Shown here: piece after piece, positions 51,815-60,194 of the stretch
Layout of the letters: each line of letters begins with the position of its first letter
How positions within the stretch are numbered: position 1 is the stretch's first letter
Assembly: GCA_045599005.1 (NCBI GenBank)
Contig: JAZRVF010000025.1
Location: 62,001 to 126,000 of the forward strand
Origin: Treponema_I sp045599005
Lineage (GTDB): Bacteria > Spirochaetota > Spirochaetia > Treponematales > Treponemataceae
Reading direction: 5' to 3'
DNA: 64,000 nucleotides
Notes under the pieces: generated by a model
Seen by the model: only the letters and a program-made list of their open reading frames with translations
Told to the model about the DNA's origin: nothing
Database searches by the model: none
Program-made: the position numbers and the translations under genes

Positions 51815-53245
51815 TTATGCGAGATAAGCCTTTACATTGTCAAAGGCGATTCCGCTGACAATTTTCTCAAGCTGTTCCATGTCTGCCGGATACATTCCGT
51901 TTTCTACCCAGCCACCGATCAGATTACACATGATGCGGCGGAAGTATTCATGACGTGGATATGAAAGGAAACTGCGGCTATCAGTAAGCATACCGACAAA
52001 GCAGCTGAGCATTCCAAGGTTTCCGAGAACTTTCATCTGCTCTTCCATACCATCTTTGTGATCACAGAACCACCAGGCAGAACCCATCTGAATCTTTCCT
52101 TTTACGCCAGCGCCCTGGAAACATCCGATAAGGGTTCCGATTGCGTAATAATCCTTTGGGTTGAGTGTGTAAATGATTGTCTTAGGAAGTCCGCCGTCTT
52201 CTTCAATACGTCCGAGAAGACTTGCAAGACCGGCACTCATCTCTTTGTCATGACTTCCATCATAACCGGTGTCAGGACCGAGAGCGACCATCATGCTGGG
52301 ATTGTTGTTACGGATGGCTGCAATATGAAGCTGCATTGCAACATTTTTTTCACGGTATGCAGAAGCCAGCCCGCAGAGAATGAAAGAACGGTATGCGTCT
52401 GTCTCAACCTGTGAAGGTTTCTCACCGGACATTGCCTTGTCAAAAGCGGCTTTCGCAAGTCTGAGTTCCTCTGCCTTTGCCTCGGCAGTTGCAGGTGCTG
52501 TCATGGGCGGATATTCAAGGGCGTGGTCTGAAGCACGGCATCCTTTCTCAATAAAGAAATCAAGACGTTTAACAAGTGCGCGTACAACACATTTGGGACA
52601 GTGAATCTCTTCACCGCTTACTTCAGCAAGTTTTGCAATGTAGTCTTTGAAAATCGGTGCATCAATATGGATTGCTTTGTCAGGACGGAAAGAGGGCACA
52701 ACCTTTGTGTCAAGTTTACCGATTTTTGCAGTTCCGGAGGCAATGGCTGTATGGCATGCAAGGTTATCAACCGGGTCGTCTGTGGTTCCCACTGCATAAA
52801 CATTGAATCTGTTGAGAATTCCTTTTACTGAGAGATCGTCTGTTGCAAGCATCTCGTTTGCTTTTTTGTAAATTGCAGGAGCTGTCTTTTCAGTAAGGGG
52901 CTCATAAATCCCGAAGTAGCGCTGCAGCTCAAGATGTGTCCAATGGTAAAGAGGATTACCGATCAGGTTCTGGACTGTTTTTGTCCATGCCATGAATTTG
53001 TCATAGGGATCTGCGTCTCCGGTGATCAGTTTCTCTTCAATTCCGAAAGTACGCATCTGGCGCCATTTGTAATGATCTCCGCCCAGCCAGATGTCTGTTA
53101 TTGTGTCGAATTTTTTGTTGTCTGCAATCTGCTGCGGAATCAGGTGACAGTGATAATCCCAGATGGGCTTGTCTTTGATAGCGTTGAAAAGTGCTTTTGC
53201 TGTGTCTGTCTCAAGCAGAAAATTTTCATCCATGAATTTTTTCAT
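51815..53245 (-). CDS. uxaC: Uronate isomerase (glucuronate isomerase)
   Basis: UxaC isomerises glucuronate to fructuronate and galacturonate to tagaturonate. The 476-residue protein has the amidohydrolase-like N-terminal block IWDYHCHLIPQQIADN (about 28-43), the motif PSFRPDKAIHID (about 197), LHIAAIRNNNPSM and the C-terminal LSYPRHEYFRRIMCNLIGGWVENG. Length is normal. GAAGGAG precedes the ATG, which overlaps the uxaA stop (ATGA). Last gene of uxaB-uxaA-uxaC, opposing GH112. Confidence 0.97.
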   Translation of the reverse strand: MKKFMDENFLLETDTAKALFNAIKDKPIWDYHCHLIPQQIADNKKFDTITDIWLGGDHYKWRQMRTFGIEEKLITGDADPYDKFMAWTKTVQNLIGNPLYHWTHLELQRYFGIYEPLTEKTAPAIYKKANEMLATDDLSVKGILNRFNVYAVGTTDDPVDNLACHTAIASGTAKIGKLDTKVVPSFRPDKAIHIDAPIFKDYIAKLAEVSGEEIHCPKCVVRALVKRLDFFIEKGCRASDHALEYPPMTAPATAEAKAEELRLAKAAFDKAMSGEKPSQVETDAYRSFILCGLASAYREKNVAMQLHIAAIRNNNPSMMVALGPDTGYDGSHDKEMSAGLASLLGRIEEDGGLPKTIIYTLNPKDYYAIGTLIGCFQGAGVKGKIQMGSAWWFCDHKDGMEEQMKVLGNLGMLSCFVGMLTDSRSFLSYPRHEYFRRIMCNLIGGWVENGMYPADMEQLEKIVSGIAFDNVKAYLA

Positions 53246-54780
53246 AGAGTAACTCCTTCTTTGAAAATGGCAATTTCTCTGTAGCCGTTGGTTTCGTTCC
53301 TGGTCTGGATTTTACCTGATGCAATATCATAAATCATTGCAAGAAGTTTGTCCCGTTCTTTTTCAAAACCGTTTTCAAGTGTATAAGATGCGTCAAAATC
53401 AATCCACCCTGATTTTTTCTCAGCAAGAGGATGATTTGTTGCGATTTTGACTGTAGGTACCGGTGCTCCGAGAGGGGTTCCGCGTCCGGTTGTGAAAAGA
53501 ATGATATGTGCGCCGGCAGCTGTCATTGCAGTTGTGCTTACAATGTCGTTTCCCGGTCCTTCAAGGAGGTTGAGTCCGTGCTGACCTGCCTCAGTCATGC
53601 GCTGTCCATAGTTCAGTACGCCGCAGACGGGAGCCTTTCCTCCTTTCTGCACACATCCCAGGGATTTGTCCTCAAGTGTTGTGATTCCGCCCGCTTTGTT
53701 TCCCGGGGAAGGATTCTCGTAAACTACCTGACCGTGGCGGGTGAAATAATCCTTGAAGTTGTTGATAAGCGTTACTGTCTTTTCAAACATTGCCCTGTCT
53801 TTGCTGCGGTCCATGAGCATCTGCTCTGCACCGAACATTTCCGGGACTTCTGTAAGTATTACAGATGCGTCAAGACCTGCCATTGTATCGCAGACACGGC
53901 CTACAAGAGCATTGGCTGTGATTCCGGAAAGTCCGTCAGAACCTCCGCATTTCATTCCGATAACAAGTTCGCTTGCGGGAACTGGTTCTCGGCGGTCTTT
54001 TGAAACAACTTCTGCAAGCTGTGAAAGAAGTTCTCTTCCTTCTGCAATTTCATCAGCGGATTCCTGTGCTGTAAGGAATTTAACTCTTTCTTCGTCCCAT
54101 TCGCCCAGTGCTTCCTTGAACTGGGTCATGGTCACGTTCTCACAGCCCAGTGCAAGAACAAGAACACCGCCGGCATTGGGATGCTTTACCAGGTCTGCAA
54201 GAACTGTGCGTGTCTGTGCGTGGTCATCTCCCATCTGGGAACAGCCGTAGGGGTGTGTCCAGGCAAAAACTCCTTCAAGTCCGCCTTCCGGGTTCGGTTT
54301 TGGCTCTCCGCCGCAGAATTTTCCGTTTGCCCAGGAAGCAAGGTTCTCTGCGATGCGGTTTACACAGCCCACAGTCGGCACAATCCAGATTTCGTTGCGG
54401 ATTCCAACTGTGCCGTTCTTCCGGCGGTATGCCTGAATTTCAGGAACATTTCTGGGAAGCGGATTTTTTTCACGCCAGTCTTCAGCCGCTTTTTTCGCAT
54501 TTTCTGCATCATAAGTGTATTCAGCAGTTTCTGACAGAAGTGTATGAGTGTTGTGCACATGAACATGCTGTCCGGCTTTAATCGGGCAGGAGGCTTCGCC
54601 GATAGGGTAACCGTATTTTACGATGCGGTCGCCTGGTTCCAGGTTTCTCAGGGCAAATTTGTGTCCCTGGGGAATGTTCTCAAGAAGTGTCACACCGAGA
54701 ACCTGGGACCCTTCTGCAAGGGGCTCAAGTGCTACAGCAACAACATCATCCTGGTGAATTCTGATACAAGGATTCTGCAT
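53242..54780 (-). CDS. uxaA: Altronate dehydratase
   Basis: UxaA dehydrates altronate to 2-keto-3-deoxygluconate. The 512-residue protein is the fused form: an SAF-like small domain (about 1-90, IRIHQDDVVAVALEPL) joined to the catalytic domain with GIRNEIWIVPTVGCVNRIAENL, HPYGCSQMGDDHAQTR, GMKCGGSDGLSGITANALVG and FTTGRGTPLGAPVPTVKIATN. Conserved Cys residues fit the iron-dependent family. It lies 13 bases after uxaB and overlaps uxaC. Confidence 0.97.
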   Translation of the reverse strand: MQNPCIRIHQDDVVAVALEPLAEGSQVLGVTLLENIPQGHKFALRNLEPGDRIVKYGYPIGEASCPIKAGQHVHVHNTHTLLSETAEYTYDAENAKKAAEDWREKNPLPRNVPEIQAYRRKNGTVGIRNEIWIVPTVGCVNRIAENLASWANGKFCGGEPKPNPEGGLEGVFAWTHPYGCSQMGDDHAQTRTVLADLVKHPNAGGVLVLALGCENVTMTQFKEALGEWDEERVKFLTAQESADEIAEGRELLSQLAEVVSKDRREPVPASELVIGMKCGGSDGLSGITANALVGRVCDTMAGLDASVILTEVPEMFGAEQMLMDRSKDRAMFEKTVTLINNFKDYFTRHGQVVYENPSPGNKAGGITTLEDKSLGCVQKGGKAPVCGVLNYGQRMTEAGQHGLNLLEGPGNDIVSTTAMTAAGAHIILFTTGRGTPLGAPVPTVKIATNHPLAEKKSGWIDFDASYTLENGFEKERDKLLAMIYDIASGKIQTRNETNGYREIAIFKEGVTL

Positions 54781-54793
54781 GTCTCAAAGTTCC

Positions 54794-56308
54794 TTATTCG
54801 GCAGCAATCTCAATCGCTTTTGTGATGCCCAGTGTCCAGATATTGTTCAGGTGTGTGCAGACAGCTTCCTCAAGACCCTTAAGTTCTGTAAGATCCTCTT
54901 TCCACCAGCCGGTGTTGGAGAGAACTGCATGTGTGACAGTTTTTGCATCGCGACCGTTTTTGTACAGGCCTGCAAATGTCTCCAGAACTTCTCTGCTGTC
55001 ATTGATGAAGTAAGTCTCACCATTGCGGTTTCCTTTAAGAACTGTTGCACCGCGCTCATTCTGAACCATCTCTGTGCCTTCGTAGAAAGCCATGAGTGCA
55101 GCCATTGCGAAAGAAAGCACTTCAGGAACTTTTCCGGTTTTCTTCATGTAACCTGTCACGCTTGGCAGATCACGTGCCCAGAATTTGGAAACAGAGTTCA
55201 ATGAGATGTCAAGAAGTGCGTGAGGATTGAAGGGGTTCTGGAAGCGTTCAAAAACGTCATTTGCATAATTGATCAGTTCCTGCTGGTCCCCGTCAATTGA
55301 GGGAATGATTTCCTGGAAAAGTCCTTTCTTCATCATTTTGTAGACAAGTTCATTCTTGAAACAGTCCTGTACAAAGTTAAGTCCGTTCAGATAGGCTGCA
55401 AGAACTGTCATTGTGTGTGTACCGTTCAGGATGCGGACTTTTCTTGTGTGGTAGAATTCCATGTTCGGGGTCCAGACAACATTAAGACCGGCTTTGACCA
55501 GAGGAAGTTCGTCTTCATGGCTTTTTTCAGATTCAATGCACCAGAGGTGGAAAAGTTCGGCGGAATCAAGAAGATTGTCCTGATAGCCGAGTTTCTCGCA
55601 GAGATTCTCAGCCTGTGTTTTTCCGTTTTCCTCTTTTGCCATAAGAGGGCGGTAACCGGGAACAATGCGGTCAACGAGACTTGAGCATACATCGCAGCCT
55701 TTGTTGAACCAGTCAAGGAATTCCTCTCCAAGTTTCCAGTCTTCTGCGTGTTTCAGGATGAATTTCTTCAGATTGAGACCATTGTCCTCGCTGAGCTCGC
55801 AGGGAATGATGATAAGTCCTTTGGAAAGGTCGCCCTTGAAGAACTGAAATCTTCTGTAAAGGAATGCGGTAAGTTTTCCAGGATAGGAAGCCTGTGGTCT
55901 GTCCTCAAGTTTTACTGAAGGATCGTATGCAATACCTGCTTCTGTTGTATTTGAGACCACAAAACGGAGGTCAGGGTTTTCGGCACATTTGATATAGGTC
56001 TCGAAATCGCTGTAAGGATTGATACAGCGGCTGATTGAATTGATCGCCCTTGTCTCCACAGTGGGTTTTCCGTCACGGAGTCCGCGGAGAACTGTTGTGT
56101 AAAGACCCTTCTGGCTGTTGATGGCATCAATCATTCCCTGGGGAAGAGGCTGTACCACAACAACGTTTCCGTTGAATCCTGATTTCTCGTTTGCATTGTC
56201 AATCTGCCAGTCTACGAAAGCACGGAGAAAGTTTCCTTCTCCGAACTGAAGCACTTTCTCAGGGCGCTGAACTGTCTTGATTACCTTGTGGATAGGCTGT
56301 AATTCCAT
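54794..56308 (-). CDS. uxaB: Altronate oxidoreductase (tagaturonate reductase)
   Basis: UxaB reduces tagaturonate to altronate with NADH. The 504-residue protein is of the polyol/mannitol dehydrogenase family: VLQFGEGNFLRAFVDWQID at the N-terminus (nucleotide binding), VVQPLPQG, and the C-terminal catalytic domain with RILNGTHTMTVLAAYLNGL and NPFNPHALLDISLNSVSKF. The ATG at 56308 is chosen for AAAGGAG 7 bases upstream; the frame is open back to an ATG at 56380 but this has no ribosome site and runs through repeat sequence. First gene of the operon, divergent from the hybrid regulator. Confidence 0.96.
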   Translation of the reverse strand: MELQPIHKVIKTVQRPEKVLQFGEGNFLRAFVDWQIDNANEKSGFNGNVVVVQPLPQGMIDAINSQKGLYTTVLRGLRDGKPTVETRAINSISRCINPYSDFETYIKCAENPDLRFVVSNTTEAGIAYDPSVKLEDRPQASYPGKLTAFLYRRFQFFKGDLSKGLIIIPCELSEDNGLNLKKFILKHAEDWKLGEEFLDWFNKGCDVCSSLVDRIVPGYRPLMAKEENGKTQAENLCEKLGYQDNLLDSAELFHLWCIESEKSHEDELPLVKAGLNVVWTPNMEFYHTRKVRILNGTHTMTVLAAYLNGLNFVQDCFKNELVYKMMKKGLFQEIIPSIDGDQQELINYANDVFERFQNPFNPHALLDISLNSVSKFWARDLPSVTGYMKKTGKVPEVLSFAMAALMAFYEGTEMVQNERGATVLKGNRNGETYFINDSREVLETFAGLYKNGRDAKTVTHAVLSNTGWWKEDLTELKGLEEAVCTHLNNIWTLGITKAIEIAAE

Positions 56309-56315
56309 ATAAAAT

Positions 56316-56339
56316 CTCCTTTTAAACCCCGCGTAAGCG
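56316..56339 (-). repeat. Duplicated ribosome-site leader segment, copy next to uxaB
   Basis: A 24-base segment that on the minus strand carries CGCTTACGCGGGG and the uxaB AAAAGGAG. It recurs at 56433-56457 with a single base inserted. Confidence 0.8.
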
Positions 56340-56362
56340 ACGAGCCAAGGATGGCGAGAATC

Positions 56363-56395
56363 CAAGTTTGTGGATGCCACGCAGGAACAAACTTG
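56363..56395 (-). repeat. Inverted repeat with 9-base arms
   Basis: CAAGTTTGT (56363-56371) and ACAAACTTG (56387-56395) with a 15-base loop, between the two leader copies; would fold in the uxaB leader RNA. Confidence 0.7.
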
Positions 56396-56396
56396 A

Positions 56397-56430
56397 ATGA
56401 TAAAAATTACATGGACGTAATTTTTATCAT
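56397..56430. repeat. Perfect 14-base inverted repeat
   Basis: ATGATAAAAATTAC (56397-56410) and GTAATTTTTATCAT (56417-56430) with a 6-base centre. It may be a regulator operator, the uxaB leader hairpin, or both. It lies between uxaB and the divergent hybrid regulator. Confidence 0.75.
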
Positions 56431-56432
56431 GC

Positions 56433-56457
56433 CTCCTTTTAATACCCCGCGTAAGCG
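56433..56457 (-). repeat. Duplicated ribosome-site leader segment, upstream copy
   Basis: A 25-base near copy of 56316-56339, one base longer. On the minus strand its AAAAGGAGG lies only one base before an ATG that opens a 7-codon frame, too close for good initiation. Confidence 0.8.
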
Positions 56458-56529
56458 GTGTAAACTCTGGTTGAAGTTTTTTTTGTATAATTCCGTCATC
56501 ATACTAATCACGGGTAATGAAATCCACTA

Positions 56530-56558
56530 TTGTTTTTAGTGTTTTCTTTTTGTACAAT
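56530..56558 (+). promoter_or_regulatory. Promoter giving a leaderless hybrid-regulator transcript
   Basis: TTGTTT (56530-56535), 17 bases, TACAAT (56553-56558), then 6 bases to the ATG at 56565. No Shine-Dalgarno is present. Confidence 0.6.
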
Positions 56559-56564
56559 AACGAT

Positions 56565-59500
56565 ATGGTGAACAGAAAATCACGTATCGGCTTTATCCTT
56601 GCCTCCATTCATACCGGTTCCGCATCTCCCATGTGGAAAACTCTCGTTAAGGAAGCTTCTCATACGGATTCCGCTTTTTTTGTTTTTCCCGGCGGAAAGC
56701 TCAATGCAGTAAAAGATTCCGAATACCTCAGAAACTCGATTTACAGGCTCGCAAATACGGAAAACCTTGACGGACTTATCAGCTGGGGTTCATCAATCGG
56801 CGGTGAGATCACTGTTGATGAACTGAATGCTTTCCACAACAATCTATCTCCTCTGCCATATGTGACTATCGCCCACAAAATGCCGGGGCACGGCTGCGTG
56901 AAATTTGACGCATATAACGGCATGGCTTCTCTTGTCCGACATTTTGTCCATGAACACGGTGCTTACCGCATAGCTTTCCTCAGGGGACCTTCCAACCATT
57001 CCTCATCTGTTGAGCGGTTCCGTGCATTCTGTGACGTTATGCTGTCCTGCGGTTATGACATGCGGCGTTCCAAACTTGTTTCCGATCCTTTTGCCTGGAG
57101 TGAAGGTGAGGAAGCCGTAAAGCAGCTGTATCAGGACAGGGGTCTGATTCCAGGCCGTGATTTTGACGTGCTTATCGGTGCCAGTGATCTTATGACTTTT
57201 TCCGCGGTGAAATTCCTTCAGAAAGCCGGTTTTTCTGTTCCCGATGATTACACCTGTGCCGGTTTCAATGATTCTGTGGAAAGCCGCATCATGGGTTCCG
57301 CATTTTCAACTGTCCACATGCCCTATGACGCATTGGAACTTGGCGCCCTCAAAATGATAAAAGACCTTCTTACGGAAAGAATTGAGCCTCAGGATCTTGT
57401 TCTTTCTTCAGATGTTGTCATCCGTGAATCCTGCGGATGCTCTGTAGCCAATTCTCTTGCCACCAATGACGCAGTATCAGTTCCTGTAACCCATACGCCT
57501 CTGCAGCTTAAAAACGCTCTTGCACAGCTTTTCCGCCTTGATGAAACCAGTACCAATGCCATAATTGAACCCATTGTCAACGGCCTCCAGAGTGATGACG
57601 AAGCAATGCTTTTTTCAATTGTGGACAAATCTTTGGAACGTTTCTTTTCCCAGGACATGGACCTGCGACTTCTGTTCAAAGGATTCGCACTGGCAAAGGC
57701 TGCGGATTTCCTGCCCATCGGTCTTTGTGCAAGTCTTGAGAACCGTTTCCTGCTTGCAGTTTCCCTGGCGCAGAACCGTGTTCTTCAGGCTGCAAAATAC
57801 AATGAGCGCCGTCTGCAGGCTGAACTGAACTCCCTTAAGTGTCAGCTGCTTGCCGCTCGAAGCAGAATCAACCTTCTGGACATGCTTAACGAGCATCTTC
57901 CGCGCATCGGAATTCATTCGGTGGCTCTGGTTCTGACAGGGGCCTATTCAAAGTCTGAGAAAGAGTCCGTTTTTGCGGGCGGCTTCACACCGGAAAAATG
58001 TTTTTTTGATGGGGAAGTTTTTGACGCGAAAAAACTTCTTCCTGAAAGTGTCACAGGCTTTGAGAAAGGCGTTTTTCTTGTACAGCCACTGTTCATGGAA
58101 AAACAGCCCATCGGTTATTTTGTCTGCAATGTGCCCGCCTATGAAGGAACCGTTTTTGAGGAACTGCGTTCAATCATAAGCAGCAGCCTTACAGGTGTGT
58201 TCCTTTTTGAGGAAACCTCCGTTGCCCGTGAACGCGCTGAAAAAGCGGAAATGTCAAAGACTGATTTTTTTGCGAATATGGGAAGTGATCTTTGCGAACC
58301 TTTGATGGAACTCGGCCGCCGTATTGATCAGATCCAGAGTCTTGTTCTTTCCGGCTGCACAGATCAGGACATTCTTTCTTCTGAAATGGTCTTTGTAAAG
58401 AACAGCATTGAAGAACAGGTGGAAAAGACAAATCTTGTATTGGATCTTACCCTGTCACAGAAAAATGAGCTTCCTTTTGAAAAATATCTTTTCCAGGTGG
58501 GTACCGTTGTTGGAAGCAGCGCTCCTCCGGGAAGTTTCCCTCTGATTTATGGGGATCCTGAGCGTCTTCAGCAGGCACTGGAGATCTTTGCCAAAATTTC
58601 TGGATGTCATACAGAGGATGCGGCGGTTGAGGAAAGTTCATCCGGTCTTCTTTTCCGTTTTAATCCTGAAAAACCGCTGTCTGATGATATCTGGCAGAGA
58701 AATGATGTTCTTCTTGCGGAAAGAATCTGCATGCTTCTTGGTGCGTCCATTGAAAAAAAATCTGATTCAATCAGAATCTGTTATCCCTGGCCGAAGTTTT
58801 CCTGCAAGGCTGCTGACGCTTCTGCACCTCATTACGAATGGAATGCTGATTCTGCACAGGAAGTAGACTGGGGCCGCATCTATGCAAACCGGGCCACGGA
58901 ACCCTTTGATTCTTCAGCTTTTCTCTGCAGGACAGCAATGGCAACTTCCGAACTGAAAAAAATCAAGAACTTTACCTCGTTGTTTGAAAAGAAAATGACA
59001 AGCGGAGTGTCAAATCCCATTCTTTTCATCGGCAGAAGTTTTACGGAGAATTTCTCCTGGGCCCCTTACAATCAGTCAATCTTCATCAATTCCATGGAGA
59101 GTTTTGATGAGACCCTGGAAAATATTACGCCATCAATGGTTGTCTTCGATTATATTGATGCGGATGCTGTTGAAAAGGTTCGGTGCACTCCCGCAACTGT
59201 AATGAGTCCTGTTATGGTTCTTGGTGAGCATGTGAAAGATGAAGACCAGGTTACAGAACTGATGAGAGTCCCTCGGGTGATTCTTTGCAATACTTCAATT
59301 GCAAGAAGTCCGGAATTTGCCCGCCGTGCAATGGCTCTGCTTGCAGGTGAGGAGATTCTTCCGCCTGATACGGGGGCTCTTGTGAAGAAAGCCATCTGTT
59401 ATCTCAATGCCAATTCAGGAACTCAGATCTCAAGATGGAAACTTGCTGACTATGTTCATGTAAGTGAGGATTATCTTACAAGGATTTTTCATAAAGAAAC

Positions 59501-59696
59501 GGGACTTTCTCCCTGGGAATATCTTAACAGATACAGGATCTATCTTGCTTCACAGATGCTTCTGCATACCAATGCGACAGTTTTTGAAGTCTCTGAAAAA
59601 TGCGGTTTCCAGGATCAGGCATATTTCTGCCGTGTGTTCAAGAAAATTCATGGAGTTCCACCTGGAAAATTCCGCTCTTCCACAGTAAAAAACTGA
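56565..59696 (+). CDS. Hybrid regulator: LacI-like sensor, dead kinase, receiver-like, AraC output
   Basis: A 1043-residue single-chain regulator with no membrane segment. Residues 1-290 are a LacI/periplasmic-binding sensor (RKSRIGFILASIHTGSASPMW; AYRIAFLRGPSNHSSSVERFRAF; VLIGASDLMTFSAVKFLQKAGFSVPDDYTCAGFNDS) without a DNA-binding head. Helical and GAF-like parts follow to 550. Residues 556-740 resemble a histidine kinase, but the H box reads FFANMGSDLCEPL with Ser574 where the phospho-His belongs. Residues 817-925 are receiver-like (VVFDYIDAD with Asp862). Residues 940-1035 are an AraC helix-turn-helix pair (ISRWKLADYVHVSEDYLTRIFHKETGLSPWEYLNRYRI). Divergent from uxaBAC, so probably their regulator. 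The ATG at 56565 begins the sensor; the frame extends 16 codons upstream through the promoter. Confidence 0.85.
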   Translation: MVNRKSRIGFILASIHTGSASPMWKTLVKEASHTDSAFFVFPGGKLNAVKDSEYLRNSIYRLANTENLDGLISWGSSIGGEITVDELNAFHNNLSPLPYVTIAHKMPGHGCVKFDAYNGMASLVRHFVHEHGAYRIAFLRGPSNHSSSVERFRAFCDVMLSCGYDMRRSKLVSDPFAWSEGEEAVKQLYQDRGLIPGRDFDVLIGASDLMTFSAVKFLQKAGFSVPDDYTCAGFNDSVESRIMGSAFSTVHMPYDALELGALKMIKDLLTERIEPQDLVLSSDVVIRESCGCSVANSLATNDAVSVPVTHTPLQLKNALAQLFRLDETSTNAIIEPIVNGLQSDDEAMLFSIVDKSLERFFSQDMDLRLLFKGFALAKAADFLPIGLCASLENRFLLAVSLAQNRVLQAAKYNERRLQAELNSLKCQLLAARSRINLLDMLNEHLPRIGIHSVALVLTGAYSKSEKESVFAGGFTPEKCFFDGEVFDAKKLLPESVTGFEKGVFLVQPLFMEKQPIGYFVCNVPAYEGTVFEELRSIISSSLTGVFLFEETSVARERAEKAEMSKTDFFANMGSDLCEPLMELGRRIDQIQSLVLSGCTDQDILSSEMVFVKNSIEEQVEKTNLVLDLTLSQKNELPFEKYLFQVGTVVGSSAPPGSFPLIYGDPERLQQALEIFAKISGCHTEDAAVEESSSGLLFRFNPEKPLSDDIWQRNDVLLAERICMLLGASIEKKSDSIRICYPWPKFSCKAADASAPHYEWNADSAQEVDWGRIYANRATEPFDSSAFLCRTAMATSELKKIKNFTSLFEKKMTSGVSNPILFIGRSFTENFSWAPYNQSIFINSMESFDETLENITPSMVVFDYIDADAVEKVRCTPATVMSPVMVLGEHVKDEDQVTELMRVPRVILCNTSIARSPEFARRAMALLAGEEILPPDTGALVKKAICYLNANSGTQISRWKLADYVHVSEDYLTRIFHKETGLSPWEYLNRYRIYLASQMLLHTNATVFEVSEKCGFQDQAYFCRVFKKIHGVPPGKFRSSTVKN

Positions 59697-59697
59697 C

Positions 59698-59724
59698 TAA
59701 ACTTCCATTTTCAAAAACCGATAA
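59698..59724 (+). promoter_or_regulatory. Sigma-28 flagellar promoter
   Basis: TAAA (59698-59701), exactly 15 bases, ACCGATAA (59717-59724): 11 of 12 positions of the consensus TAAA-N15-GCCGATAA. It overlaps the stop region of the hybrid regulator and leads the flgN-like, flgK, flgL, fliW, csrA row. Confidence 0.8.
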
Positions 59725-59744
59725 TCAATACAGGTGGTGTGAAA

Positions 59745-60182
59745 ATGGATGTTAAAGAAGAATTACAGAATATCCTTGAGGGGCAGGATCAGAAACTTGA
59801 TCAGATTCTGACAGTACAGAAAGAAATCCGTTCCGATGTTACGGAACGCAATTGGATTAATCTTGAGCAGCATATTGCCCAGCTTTCAGATCTGTCAAAG
59901 GATTTTTCACAGCTGGAAAACAGACGGGTGAAGATTCTTGAGGCTTCTGAGGAAAATTCATCTTCCTTGAAAAAAAATCCTTTGTTTTACTCAATCCATA
60001 GAAAAGCTGTTGCTTCCCGTGCAGAGAATGATGCTCTCAACTCTTACATTTCGATCACACGGGGATTCCTTCAGGGAATTTTCGACAAAGCAGTATCCGT
60101 AAAGCGTAATACACTTTATTCACGGAACGGTGCGATCCGCCGTCCTAATCCAGAATCCATTCTTTTGAATACATTGTCTTGA
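59745..60182 (+). CDS. FlgN-like flagellar export chaperone
   Basis: A 145-residue helical protein (VKEELQNILEGQDQKLDQIL, then NLEQHIAQLSDLSKDFSQLENRRVKIL), 12 bases upstream of flgK. FlgN chaperones the hook-junction proteins FlgK and FlgL, and this position and helical makeup fit, but sequence likeness is weak, so the call rests on context. ATG 59745 has AGGTGG 7 bases upstream; GTG 59739 is an alternative. Confidence 0.7.
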   Translation: MDVKEELQNILEGQDQKLDQILTVQKEIRSDVTERNWINLEQHIAQLSDLSKDFSQLENRRVKILEASEENSSSLKKNPLFYSIHRKAVASRAENDALNSYISITRGFLQGIFDKAVSVKRNTLYSRNGAIRRPNPESILLNTLS

Positions 60183-60194
60183 GCGAGGTGAATC

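Noticed and set aside
53431..54003. A 190-codon open frame antisense to uxaA
   Set aside because: It is a shadow of the uxaA reading frame; Cys-rich, with no start signal.
56309..56380. A 24-residue N-terminal extension of UxaB from an ATG at 56380
   Set aside because: No ribosome site there, the codons run through a repeat, and a good AAAGGAG precedes the ATG at 56308 where family likeness begins.
56407..56430. A 7-codon leader peptide (MIKITSM) upstream of uxaB
   Set aside because: Its AAGGAGG is only one base from the ATG, too close for normal initiation, and the frame is part of the 14-base inverted repeat.
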